Position numbers and translations under genes: made by a program. Of a DNA stretch of 64,000 nt, positions 26,815 through 34,818 are shown one piece after another. Numbering within the stretch: the first letter of the stretch is position 1; each line of letters begins with the position of its first letter. The notes beneath the pieces are model-generated. The model ran no database searches. It was not told where the DNA came from and was given only the letters and a program-made list of their open reading frames with translations. This stretch comes from Methanoculleus chikugoensis (GTDB lineage Archaea; Halobacteriota; Methanomicrobia; Methanomicrobiales; Methanoculleaceae): positions 1,799,092 through 1,863,091 of the forward strand of contig NZ_AP019781.1 in assembly GCF_019669965.1 (NCBI RefSeq), written 5' to 3'.

Positions 26815-27993
26815 TCACCCAACCTCCTCAACCACCCCGTTCTTCGCCCGAAACCGCCGCACCGCCCCCGCCGCCCGTTCCGCGAGCCCCCCCGCATTGA
26901 TCTCCTCCTCGATCTTCATGATCGTCTCCGCGGGCGCCGCAGTCGAGGGGTAGCGGGGGGCGACCGTGCACCCGACGTCTCCCGGGTGGGCCTCGAACGT
27001 TCCAATAGCACGTGCGCGGTCGACGACCTCCTCCTTGTCGAACCCGATCAGCGGCCGGAGCACCGGGACCGTCGCCGCAGGAGCAATCACCGCCATGTTC
27101 GCGAGCGTCTGGGACGCAACCTGCCCCAGGTTGTCGCCGCTGACCAGAGCGGCGGCTCCCCGCTCTTCTGCAAGGATACTCGCCACCCTGAGCATGAACC
27201 GCTTGCAGAGGACGCACCGGTAGCGCGGCTCTTTCAGTGCCGTGATCGCCGCAAAGAACGGCTCCATCTCCACGACCAGGAGATCGAGAGTGTGCCCCGG
27301 AACCCAGCGAGAGAGCCGGGCGTGGTTCTGCAGGACGTTCTTCTCCGCATCCCCACCCCCGAACCGCCCGCCGTGCATGTTAACGTGCACCATCCGGCAC
27401 CCCCGGCGCATCATCAGCCACGACGCGACCGGCGAGTCGATCCCTTCCGAGAGCAGGGCCATCACCTCGCCCTGCGTCCCGTAGGGAAGCCCGCCCGGCC
27501 CTGCGATCCTCTCGTCGTAGACAAGGCCGCCGTATTCCCGGGCTTCCACGAATATCTCGTAGTCGGGCGCCGTCAGGTCGACCCTCGCCTCCGGTATCCG
27601 GTCGAGGACGGCCGAACCGACCGCCGCCGCAAGTTCCTGGCTGCTGAACCCCTCGACACCCGACCGGCGCGCCCTGACCGCAAACGACATCCCGGGCCCA
27701 AGATTCCTCTCTGCATACTCGACCGCCGTGACCGCGAGCCCCTCGATATCCGCCGCGGTCACCGTGCAGACGCTCGCGCTCACCACCCCGAAGGTCTTTG
27801 CGGCCGCCACCGCGATCCGCCGGGGCTCGTCGCCGTAGATCATGATCCGCCCCCGGTAAGTCTCGATACGATGGGTGAGCCCCTCAGCCTCCAGCGCAAG
27901 GCCGATATTCCCCGTCATTATCGATATGTACCGACGCTTTACCGTCTCGCTCTTGAGGAAGATCTCCCCGTACCTGACCATCACCGCTTCCAC
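26815..27993 (-). CDS. thiI: tRNA 4-thiouridine synthase ThiI, archaeal type without rhodanese domain
   Basis: A 392-residue protein with an N-terminal ferredoxin-like region, THUMP domain, and PP-loop ATPase motif SEGIDSPVASW (the usual second Gly is Glu). It adenylates U8 of tRNA for sulfur insertion. The C-terminal rhodanese domain of bacterial ThiI is absent. Instead there is a CXXC (RCVLCKRFM) and a further cysteine in DVGCTVAP, the pattern in which methanogen ThiI proteins hold an Fe-S cluster and use sulfide. The GTG at 27993 is used, overlapping the end of larE by 13 bases; a methionine at 27981 is an alternative. Confidence 0.9.
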   Translation of the reverse strand: MEAVMVRYGEIFLKSETVKRRYISIMTGNIGLALEAEGLTHRIETYRGRIMIYGDEPRRIAVAAAKTFGVVSASVCTVTAADIEGLAVTAVEYAERNLGPGMSFAVRARRSGVEGFSSQELAAAVGSAVLDRIPEARVDLTAPDYEIFVEAREYGGLVYDERIAGPGGLPYGTQGEVMALLSEGIDSPVASWLMMRRGCRMVHVNMHGGRFGGGDAEKNVLQNHARLSRWVPGHTLDLLVVEMEPFFAAITALKEPRYRCVLCKRFMLRVASILAEERGAAALVSGDNLGQVASQTLANMAVIAPAATVPVLRPLIGFDKEEVVDRARAIGTFEAHPGDVGCTVAPRYPSTAAPAETIMKIEEEINAGGLAERAAGAVRRFRAKNGVVEEVG

Positions 27994-28754
27994 GAATCCG
28001 CACCTCCTTCCCGGTAGCCGCCGGAGGCTATCGCTACGTCCTCGAACCCGAGTTCCTTCACCGCACCGAGCAGTTCCTCAAGCCTCCGGCGGTGCGCCGG
28101 GTCGGCCTCGACCAGGGCCCGGGCGCCGCCGGTGCACCGGACGCGTATCGTTCCCGGGATCTCCCGCGCGAGGAGAGACTCTGCCGCCGCGACGAGCGCG
28201 AGGCACTCCCGGGTGACCGGCTCGCCGGTGGGGATGCGGGTTGCGAGGCACGCGGACGGCGGGCGGACGGGAACCCCGAGTTCGCGCGCAAGGGCCTCGA
28301 TCTCCGCCTTCCCCATGCCGCACTCGGCAAACGGGCTCCTGATCCCGAGTTCGGAGAGCGCCCGCATCCCGGGCCTCTCCGCGGGCCGATCGTCGGCGTG
28401 GGTTCCGTCGACCACCGTCCGGCAACCCTGGCGGCGTGCCTCCGCCAAGACCGCCTCCATCATCGCCCGCTTGCAGACGTAGCACCGTTCCGGCCGGTTC
28501 TCCCGGACAGCGGGGATCTCAAGCATATCGAGCGGTGTCACAATGTACGGAACCTCCAGGCGCTCCGAGAGTCTGCGCGCCGCCGCGAGCTCTCCCGGCG
28601 GGGTAAGGCCGGTATCGACGCTGATCGCGATCGCCTGAACCCCGTGATGCCGGGCGAGGCCCAGCAGAACCGAACTGTCCGTTCCACCGGAGAGCGCGAC
28701 CGCAACGGGTTCATAGGATTTCAGGAGTGTATCAAGCCCGCGAACTCTCGTCAT
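27981..28754 (-). CDS. larE: LarE-like sulfur transferase of the PP-loop ATPase family
   Basis: A 257-residue adenine-nucleotide alpha hydrolase with PP-loop SGGTDSS at residues 22-28. Cys169 in SACLATRIP matches the cysteine that LarE sacrifices for sulfur insertion into the nickel-pincer cofactor, and a CXXC (Cys91, Cys94) is also present. No larB or larC is nearby, so its substrate may differ; many methanogens carry LarE-like proteins without lactate racemase. The overlap with thiI suggests a shared transcript and a joint role in sulfur transfer, which is inference from position. Confidence 0.8.
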   Translation of the reverse strand: MTRVRGLDTLLKSYEPVAVALSGGTDSSVLLGLARHHGVQAIAISVDTGLTPPGELAAARRLSERLEVPYIVTPLDMLEIPAVRENRPERCYVCKRAMMEAVLAEARRQGCRTVVDGTHADDRPAERPGMRALSELGIRSPFAECGMGKAEIEALARELGVPVRPPSACLATRIPTGEPVTRECLALVAAAESLLAREIPGTIRVRCTGGARALVEADPAHRRRLEELLGAVKELGFEDVAIASGGYREGGADSWKR

Positions 28755-28868
28755 CTGCTCTTCATATGCTCGCTCGTTCTAGATGAATGTTCGCGAATCG
28801 CGCCAATTCCCGGTATCTGCACGAAGAGCAAATGATTTTTAACAGAGGCACTCCGAATGTGTAATGAT

Positions 28869-29495
28869 ATGGCGAAGAAAGCGAGTGCCAAACAGGCAGA
28901 ACCCATGAAACTCTTCTATATTTTTTACAATCAGGAGCGCTGGGACAACTGGATCAAGACGCTGGAGGAAGCAAATTTCGAGCCAGCCGAAGGCGAGGAG
29001 GTCTCGGAAGGCGAGCAGATGCTCTTCAGCTTCACCGAGGATATCACCCTCTCGGTCTTGAAGATCGTCCGTCTCTACCAGAACGGCCGGTTCACGAAGG
29101 AGGAGGCCACGGAGAAACTCGACGACGTCGAACTGATCGTCATGACCGGGCTCCCCGAGGGCGAACTCGAAGATATCATCGGATCGTTCCAGCTCTCCCT
29201 GCTGGTGCTCTTCACCGCCTGCCGGAAGTACCTCGAGGGCGAGTTCGACAAGGACATCAAGACCCTCGTGAAGAAGGGCAAGAGTATCGACGAGGAGAAC
29301 CTCGAGGAGGCGCTCGAGGTTGCAGCGAATATCGGGGCCGCCGTGGTCGACGGCGCCACCTGCTGCGCGAAATACATCAAGGACAACGTGGAGAACCCGT
29401 CCCTCTTCGACGAGTGGCTCATCGAGGTCGAGACCATGAGCAACGCCATGAAGTCGCTTGCGAAATTCGACGAGGAGCCCGGCGAGGCGTCGTGA
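28869..29495 (+). CDS. DUF2150 family protein
   Basis: A 208-residue acidic protein (MKLFYIFYNQERWDNWIKTL near the start; then a helical Glu-rich body with ELIVMTGLPEGELEDIIGSF). It matches what I know of DUF2150, a family confined to methanogens and relatives and without known function. A TTTTTAAC element near 28836 is a likely TATA box, placing transcription start close to the ATG at 28869; an ATG at 28857 (four codons earlier) is the alternative. Its stop overlaps the next start as GTGA, so the pair is coupled. Confidence 0.75.
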   Translation: MAKKASAKQAEPMKLFYIFYNQERWDNWIKTLEEANFEPAEGEEVSEGEQMLFSFTEDITLSVLKIVRLYQNGRFTKEEATEKLDDVELIVMTGLPEGELEDIIGSFQLSLLVLFTACRKYLEGEFDKDIKTLVKKGKSIDEENLEEALEVAANIGAAVVDGATCCAKYIKDNVENPSLFDEWLIEVETMSNAMKSLAKFDEEPGEAS

Positions 29496-29944
29496 TTGCG
29501 GATAAAGCCCGGTTCCGGGCAGCACGGAAACTTGAGCGGGCAGCAGGGTTCCGGCTCCCGGACCATGTCTTCTCGGGCGCGTTTCTTGAGTCGCTCGGGA
29601 AGGCAATCGATTTCGAGAACCTCGACCGCCGGACGCACGAGCAGCTCCTGGCCTTTTTTCGCGACTTCATGGACTGCAAGTGCAAGAACGCACCCTTCTG
29701 CGGATGCCCGGAGAGGAAGTTCACCTTGACCATCATCGAATTCCGGGAGCTGGGGCTCGATCACCGCCAGATCAGCGCCCACCTCCTCGACGAATACGGG
29801 ATCGACCTCTACCCTGCCGACATCCTGAGTTTCCTCGAAGACTCCGTCCACATGCTTGAGGCGATCCGGGACGTCGCCGAGCTGCAGGGGCGGGAGAGAC
29901 TGGCGGAGAACGCCATCGAGCATATCAAGAAGATCGAGCATTAG
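29492..29944 (+). CDS. Cys-rich helical protein, DUF5814-like
   Basis: A 150-residue protein starting at a GTG that overlaps the upstream DUF2150 stop. In the middle it has a compact metal-binding cluster CKCKNAPFCGC followed by a helix-turn-helix-like stretch (IIEFRELGLDHRQISAHLLD) and a helical tail. This resembles the small Cys-cluster domain found at the end of some archaeal superfamily II helicases (DUF5814), here standing alone. A zinc-binding and nucleic-acid-contacting role is plausible but not shown. The family assignment is tentative. Confidence 0.6.
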   Translation: MIADKARFRAARKLERAAGFRLPDHVFSGAFLESLGKAIDFENLDRRTHEQLLAFFRDFMDCKCKNAPFCGCPERKFTLTIIEFRELGLDHRQISAHLLDEYGIDLYPADILSFLEDSVHMLEAIRDVAELQGRERLAENAIEHIKKIEH

Positions 29945-29968
29945 ACCCGGTCCTGTTCGCGGTGCCGG

Positions 29969-30085
29969 TCAAGATCTCTTCTTTCCCCGGTCAATCTCGA
30001 AGTACCTGTCAGGAAGCATATACCCGATGAAGTAGTTCAGCCGCAGGGTAACGTTCTCCCGGTAGGAGAGGTCCAGACCGTTCAT
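29969..30085 (-). pseudogene. Possible C-terminal gene fragment
   Basis: The minus-strand frame ending at 29969 reads as a plausible protein end (LDLSYRENVTLRLNYFIGYM, then LPDRYFEIDRGKKRS), while the sequence further upstream in the same frame is Arg-rich and looks non-coding. It may be the tail of a gene cut by a mobile element whose hairpin end lies at 30233-30252. No family is recognised. The rest of the 29945-30307 gap holds no gene. Confidence 0.25.
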
Positions 30086-30232
30086 CGGGAGTCCGACGAC
30101 TGCGCCGCCGGGGAAAGACTTACATGTCGAGGGGCGAAACCCTTTCCGCCGCCGGAGTCCGGCCCCCAGCCAGCGCCATCTCCGTGAACCTGGAATATCC
30201 CGCATCTCATGGTGAGGGGCGACGTCATTGCT

Positions 30233-30252
30233 CCCCCGACTGAAGTCGGGGG
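30233..30252. repeat. Hairpin like the end of an IS200/IS605 element
   Basis: CCCCCGACT-GA-AGTCGGGGG is a perfect inverted repeat of nine bases. Hairpins of this type mark the ends of IS200/IS605-family elements. The related sequence GTCGAGGGGCG lies near 30126. No transposase gene is present, so this may be a solo end or a decayed element. Confidence 0.45.
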
Positions 30253-30307
30253 CCTTCTGTGCGTTTCGTCGTAAAAACGGGATGAAAATATCCAGAGCGC
30301 CTGGGAT

Positions 30308-30745
30308 CTATCTTGTCCTCGGGCTCCGCATCATGGGGGCGACGTTGCACCCCGCCATCTCCCCAAAGCAGAAGATGAACCGCTCTCTGATACTCTCCGG
30401 CAGTCTTGCCTCCGGAATGGGTTCAAAACCGAGGCTCCCGTAGAACTCGATCAGGGGGAGGGTCGAGTGGATGTAGATCGTCTCGGAGCCGCATTCTTCG
30501 AGGAGCATCTGCACGACTTCCCTGGCGTATCCATGCCCGCGGTGCTCATCGAGCGTGAAGACGCAGTCCATCTCAAGGCCGCCCGGATGGCGGGTACAGC
30601 GTGCTGTCGCCGCAAGGGTTCCGTCGATAAAGATGCCGAATATCCTCTCCCGCGCCGGGTCGGCCTTCTGACCGCGGTAGTGCGTCCAGACCTTCTCTGC
30701 AAGCGGGAATTCTTCATGCTCCAGTTCACGGACTTCTTTTGCCAT
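30308..30745 (-). CDS. GNAT-family N-acetyltransferase
   Basis: A 145-residue acetyltransferase. The acetyl-CoA-binding motif is DEHRGHGYAREVVQMLLEE (R/Q-x-x-G-x-G/A type), preceded by the strand GLEMDCVFT and followed by a second strand TIYIHSTLPLIEFYGSLGF ending in the usual 'FY..LGF' motif. The substrate cannot be told. A TATTTAAT box at 30785-30792 on this strand would give a leader of about 20 bases. It stands alone next to the glycan locus. Confidence 0.85.
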   Translation of the reverse strand: MAKEVRELEHEEFPLAEKVWTHYRGQKADPARERIFGIFIDGTLAATARCTRHPGGLEMDCVFTLDEHRGHGYAREVVQMLLEECGSETIYIHSTLPLIEFYGSLGFEPIPEARLPESIRERFIFCFGEMAGCNVAPMMRSPRTR

Positions 30746-30831
30746 CGTCTTCCTCGCGTATGACTACAGATTGCCGCACCCGGGTATTTAATCGAACGGG
30801 CAGGAGATACCCCGGCCGTCTGAACGAGCCG

Positions 30832-32277
30832 TCAGAGCACACCCGGCCAGGGGATGCCGAGGCCCATGATCAGCTCCTTCAGTTCGTCGCGGATGCCCCG
30901 ATCGGTCTTGAGAAGAACCAGGAGGTAGACCAGCCCGCCGAGCGCGACCGCCCCGAGGACGACGAAGACGTTCGTGAGCGGGATGACGAACGAGTAGATC
31001 ACGACGACGGTCACCATAACAAGCGCGGCGAGGACGATGTGCCCCACGGCTCCGGGTTCAATCCGCACGCGGATGCTCCGGGAAAGGGCGCGACGGGAGA
31101 GCGCCGCGTTCAGCACCATGGTGGCGAGTGTCGCAAGCGCCGCTCCGACGATGCCGTATGTCGGGATGAGGAGGATGTTCAGCACGACATTAGCCGTGAC
31201 CGCGACTGCCGTCACCCGGAACGAGTCCTTCGGCCGGTCGAGGGCGTTCAAGCACATCGTCTGGAGGTACATGAAGATGCTCGCCACTTGGACGAACAGG
31301 AGTATCGCAAGCGCCCCCGCGCCGGTGGAGAACGACGCCCCGTAGAAGAAGTAGAGGAGGCGTTCGCCGAGAAGCCAGCCCCCGGCAACGACCGGGACCG
31401 CGAGGAGGAGCGAGTAGGTGAAGGCACGGGCAAGCGCACGCTCTACTGAAGCGAGGTCATTCTGCTTCCCCCAGTAACTGATCTTCGGGTAGAGGGTGGT
31501 ATGGAGTGCTACGGTGGTGAACGTCGCGATCGACGTGAGCTGGAGCGCCACGCGGTAGATGCCGATGTCGGCATCGGTCATGAAGTAGCCGATCATGATG
31601 GTATCGGCGTAGGAAAAGACGAGGTAACCGCCTGAACTGAGGAACGTCCAGAACGAGAACGCGAAGAGGCTCTGGATGTGAGAGCGGCAAAACGGTGCCA
31701 GCTTGAGGTCGAGGAACCGGAAGTTAACGATCCCTGCCGCAAGGAGCCCGGCAACGAACCCCCCGGTGAGGCCGGCAAGGCCGTAGCCAAGGATGATCGC
31801 GACAACCTGGATGCCTATCCGGGTCAGGTTATCGACCAGGCTGCCGATCTGGTTGATGCCGACCTTTCCTCTCCCGTAGACACCGTTTAAGACGATGTTC
31901 GTGAAGGCGCTGACGACCAGCGCGAGGATCAGCCAGGGTAGCGTCCCTGATGAGGTAAGTTTGACGAGGTACGGCTGCGCGATGAGGAGAAAACTCACCG
32001 AGACGACCACCAGCGCCACCCGGAGGAGGGCAAATGCGGTGAAGTACGCGTTCTGGTCCTCGCCCTCGCTGATCCGCTTCACGGCGGCGCCGCCGAACCC
32101 CCCATCGCCTATCAGGTTGAAGACGCTGAAGTAGGCAACAAAGAGGTAGTACGCACCCAGTATCGCGGGACCTACCGTGTGGGCGAAGTACATCGTGGAG
32201 AGGAACCCGATTGCAGTGAGGGCCAGCGTCGAGGCGAGGCTGATGACGCTCTGGCGCTGGACGGCATCGATGCGCAT
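30832..32277 (-). CDS. Wzx-type polysaccharide flippase
   Basis: A 481-residue membrane protein with about 14 hydrophobic helices of the MATE/MVF superfamily. The N-terminal pattern is SVISLASTLALTAIGFLSTM followed by the glycine-rich loop GAYYLFVAYF; a central FSYADTIMIGYFM and a C-terminal half with VTANVVLNILLIPTYGIVGA are typical of oligosaccharide repeat-unit flippases (RfbX/Wzx). It would move lipid-linked sugar units across the membrane for a surface glycan or the N-glycosylation system. The ATG at 32277 is used; another at 32316 is possible. It is divergent from the glycan operon starting at 32463. Confidence 0.85.
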   Translation of the reverse strand: MRIDAVQRQSVISLASTLALTAIGFLSTMYFAHTVGPAILGAYYLFVAYFSVFNLIGDGGFGGAAVKRISEGEDQNAYFTAFALLRVALVVVSVSFLLIAQPYLVKLTSSGTLPWLILALVVSAFTNIVLNGVYGRGKVGINQIGSLVDNLTRIGIQVVAIILGYGLAGLTGGFVAGLLAAGIVNFRFLDLKLAPFCRSHIQSLFAFSFWTFLSSGGYLVFSYADTIMIGYFMTDADIGIYRVALQLTSIATFTTVALHTTLYPKISYWGKQNDLASVERALARAFTYSLLLAVPVVAGGWLLGERLLYFFYGASFSTGAGALAILLFVQVASIFMYLQTMCLNALDRPKDSFRVTAVAVTANVVLNILLIPTYGIVGAALATLATMVLNAALSRRALSRSIRVRIEPGAVGHIVLAALVMVTVVVIYSFVIPLTNVFVVLGAVALGGLVYLLVLLKTDRGIRDELKELIMGLGIPWPGVL

Positions 32278-32399
32278 GACGCGGGCAAGGTATCCGGAGG
32301 GACGGAACACGAGCATTGGTTTCGCCGGGAAAGGCCTTATTGATTTTGAACTGGTGCGGGAGAAATAACCGTGATCCGGCGGGTGGAATTGTGCCAACA

Positions 32400-32406
32400 T
32401 ATATTA
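32400..32406 (+). promoter_or_regulatory. TATA box (TATATTA) of the wecC-wecB operon
   Basis: An AT-rich box upstream of the oxidoreductase gene. Transcription would begin near 32428, leaving a leader with the strong GGAGGTGA at 32445-32452. Confidence 0.5.
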
Positions 32407-32462
32407 CGATCCGCGCACACAGGAGGTCGCTCATACGATTTGCGGGAGGTGAGATCCTGGAT

Positions 32463-33386
32463 GTGGGAGTAATCGGTGTTGGGATGATGGGCAGGAACCA
32501 TGCCCGTGTGTACTCGGAATTGAAAGCAGTGGACTCGCTCTACCTGTACGACCTCAACGGGAAGGCGGCCAGCGACCTTGCCGGAGCCTTCGGGGCAACG
32601 GCCTCCCCGACCGTCGAGGATCTGCTCAGAAGCGTCGACGCGGTGAGCGTATGTGTCCCGACGCCCTACCACTTCTCCGTTGCGGAAACGGTGCTTGATG
32701 CCGGGGTGCCGGTGCTGATCGAAAAGCCTATCTGTGCGACGGCAGAGGAGACGCGACGGCTCATCGCGATGATCTCCGACGGCCTCATCGTCGGCGTCGG
32801 GCACATCGAACGGTTCAACCCGATCGTTCCTGAGATCAAGAAGATCGTCCGACGTCCCCTCTACATTGAGATGAAGCGGCACAACCCGGCATCGTCCAGG
32901 GTGAGCGGCTCCTCGGTCGTCGAGGACTTGATGATCCACGATGTAGATATTGTGCGAAACGTTCTCCTTCCGGACGGCCCCTATCAACTCACCGGCAGTG
33001 GGAACGAGGACGTTTGCAGCGCCCTCTTCTCTTTCGGAGGAACCCCGGTATACCTCTCGGCGAGCCGGAAGTCTTCAAAGAAGATCCGGATGATCTACAT
33101 CGAGGAGGAGGAGTTCACCATCGAAGGGGACTTTATGGCCCAGGAGATCTACATACACAGAAAACCCGGGCAGTATGCGGTCGAGGACGAGCGCTACGTC
33201 CAGGAGAATATCATCGAGAAGGTGCTCGTGAACAAGCAGGAGCCGCTGAAGATCGAACTCTCGACGTTCCTCGACTGCGTGGCCCGGGGACGCGAATTCC
33301 CGGTCAGCCCCGCACAGGCACTGTTGAATATGAAGATATGCGAAGACGTCACGCGGTGTTTCTCACCTTTGATGGTGTTGGCATGA
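32463..33386 (+). CDS. Gfo/Idh/MocA-family NAD-dependent sugar oxidoreductase
   Basis: About 307 residues with the Rossmann fingerprint VGVIGVGMMGRNHARVY, the family motif EKPICATAEET (the catalytic lysine lies in EKP) and a C-terminal substrate-binding sheet. It acts on a nucleotide sugar or its oxidised form; its place before wecC-like and wecB genes suggests the 3-oxidation step of a 2,3-diamino uronic acid pathway, but the needed aminotransferase is not seen. Start: GTG at 32463 is the first canonical codon, yet the GGAGGTGA box at 32445-32452 is better spaced for the in-frame CTG at 32457. The stop overlaps the next start as ATGA. Confidence 0.85.
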   Translation: MGVIGVGMMGRNHARVYSELKAVDSLYLYDLNGKAASDLAGAFGATASPTVEDLLRSVDAVSVCVPTPYHFSVAETVLDAGVPVLIEKPICATAEETRRLIAMISDGLIVGVGHIERFNPIVPEIKKIVRRPLYIEMKRHNPASSRVSGSSVVEDLMIHDVDIVRNVLLPDGPYQLTGSGNEDVCSALFSFGGTPVYLSASRKSSKKIRMIYIEEEEFTIEGDFMAQEIYIHRKPGQYAVEDERYVQENIIEKVLVNKQEPLKIELSTFLDCVARGREFPVSPAQALLNMKICEDVTRCFSPLMVLA

Positions 33387-34813
33387 GCAACCGGTTACAA
33401 TCGCTCATCAGCGCCGGGGGTTCAATCAAGAAGATCGGTGTCGTCGGGATGGGATACGTCGGCATCCCCGCCGCGGTGCTCTTTGCAGATGCCCCGGAGT
33501 TTGAGTCCGTCCTGGGGTTCCAGCGGGCCTCCGCTTCATCTGGCTACAAGATCGATATGCTGAACCGTGGTGAATCACCCCTCAAGGGCGAGGAGCCGGG
33601 GCTTGAAAACCTTCTTGCAAAGGTTGTCGATGCGGGGAAGTTCCAGTGTACCTCGGACTTCTCGGAGGTCGCGGGGTGCGATGCGGTAACGCTCGCGATC
33701 CAGACCCCCTTTGCAGATCCAAAAGACCTGATCCCCGACTTCTCGGCCCTGACTGAGGGGCTCCGGCAGGTGGGGAGGCACCTTTCGGAGGGCACGCTTG
33801 TGGTCCTCGAGTCGACCGTCACCCCCGGGACGACCGCCGGGATGGCCCGCGAGATCCTCGAAGAAGAGTCGGGGCTCGTCGCCGGTGAAGACTTCGCCCT
33901 CGCCCATGCCCCCGAGCGAGTGATGGTCGGGCGGCTGCTCCGGAATATCCGCGAGCACGACCGGATCGTCGGCGGGATCGACGAGGTCTCGACGGCGCGG
34001 GCGGTCGAACTCTACCGCCCCGTCCTCACGACGGGGAAGATTATCCCGATGACCGCAACCGCGGCCGAGGTGACGAAGACCGCCGAGAACGCCTTCCGCG
34101 ACCTCCAGATCGCCGCTGCAAACCAGTTGGCGCTGCACTGCGAGGCGATGGGCGTCAATGTCTACGACGTCCGTGCGGGGATCGACTCCCTCAAGGGCGA
34201 GGGGATCACCCGGGCGATCCTCTGGCCCGGCGCCGGGGTCGGGGGCCACTGTCTCACGAAGGACTCATGGCACCTCGAGCGGGGCGCACAGGTTCTCGGC
34301 GGTGATCTCTGGTACCCGCACGGGGCGGAGTCGGTCTTCGGCGTCGCACGGAAGATCAATGAGTTCATGCCCGAACACATGGTTCACCTGACTCTTGAGG
34401 GGCTCAGGCAGGCCGGGAAATCCCCGGAGGGCGCGAAGGTCGCGCTCCTCGGATGGGCATTCATCCAGAACTCCGATGACACCCGGAATACACCGGCAGA
34501 GCCCTACCTCACGGCGATGAAGGAGGCGGGAGCGGAAGTCCGGGTTCACGACCCGTATGTGGATACGTATCGGGGGGTTGAGGTCTCGCACGATCTCGAT
34601 GAGACCCTTGCGGGAGCGGACGTCGTCACCATCTTCACCGGCCACCATCATTATGCCTCCCTCGATCCGGCGCGGGTGAAGGAGTTGTCGGGAGAGGAGC
34701 ACCCGGTGATCGTCGACGGCAGGAACGTCGTCGATCCTGATGCGTTCATCCGGGCGGGGTTCATCTACAAGGGCATCGGCCGCGGCGATAAGAACAGCCA
34801 TCCGATCCGGTAG
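33383..34813 (+). CDS. wecC: UDP-N-acetyl-D-mannosamine dehydrogenase-like nucleotide-sugar dehydrogenase
   Basis: A 476-residue UDP-sugar 6-dehydrogenase. The NAD site is IGVVGMGYVGIPAAVLFADA, the middle has TAAEVTKTAENAFRDLQIA, and the catalytic cysteine lies in GAGVGGHCLTKD. The FILP-type C-terminal domain (LLGWAFIQNSDDTRNTPA) is complete. The neighbouring wecB-type epimerase makes UDP-ManNAc, so oxidation to UDP-ManNAcA is the likely reaction, although UDP-GlcNAc oxidation cannot be excluded. The ATG overlaps the oxidoreductase stop; wecB follows after five bases. Confidence 0.88.
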   Translation: MSNRLQSLISAGGSIKKIGVVGMGYVGIPAAVLFADAPEFESVLGFQRASASSGYKIDMLNRGESPLKGEEPGLENLLAKVVDAGKFQCTSDFSEVAGCDAVTLAIQTPFADPKDLIPDFSALTEGLRQVGRHLSEGTLVVLESTVTPGTTAGMAREILEEESGLVAGEDFALAHAPERVMVGRLLRNIREHDRIVGGIDEVSTARAVELYRPVLTTGKIIPMTATAAEVTKTAENAFRDLQIAAANQLALHCEAMGVNVYDVRAGIDSLKGEGITRAILWPGAGVGGHCLTKDSWHLERGAQVLGGDLWYPHGAESVFGVARKINEFMPEHMVHLTLEGLRQAGKSPEGAKVALLGWAFIQNSDDTRNTPAEPYLTAMKEAGAEVRVHDPYVDTYRGVEVSHDLDETLAGADVVTIFTGHHHYASLDPARVKELSGEEHPVIVDGRNVVDPDAFIRAGFIYKGIGRGDKNSHPIR

Positions 34814-34818
34814 TTACC

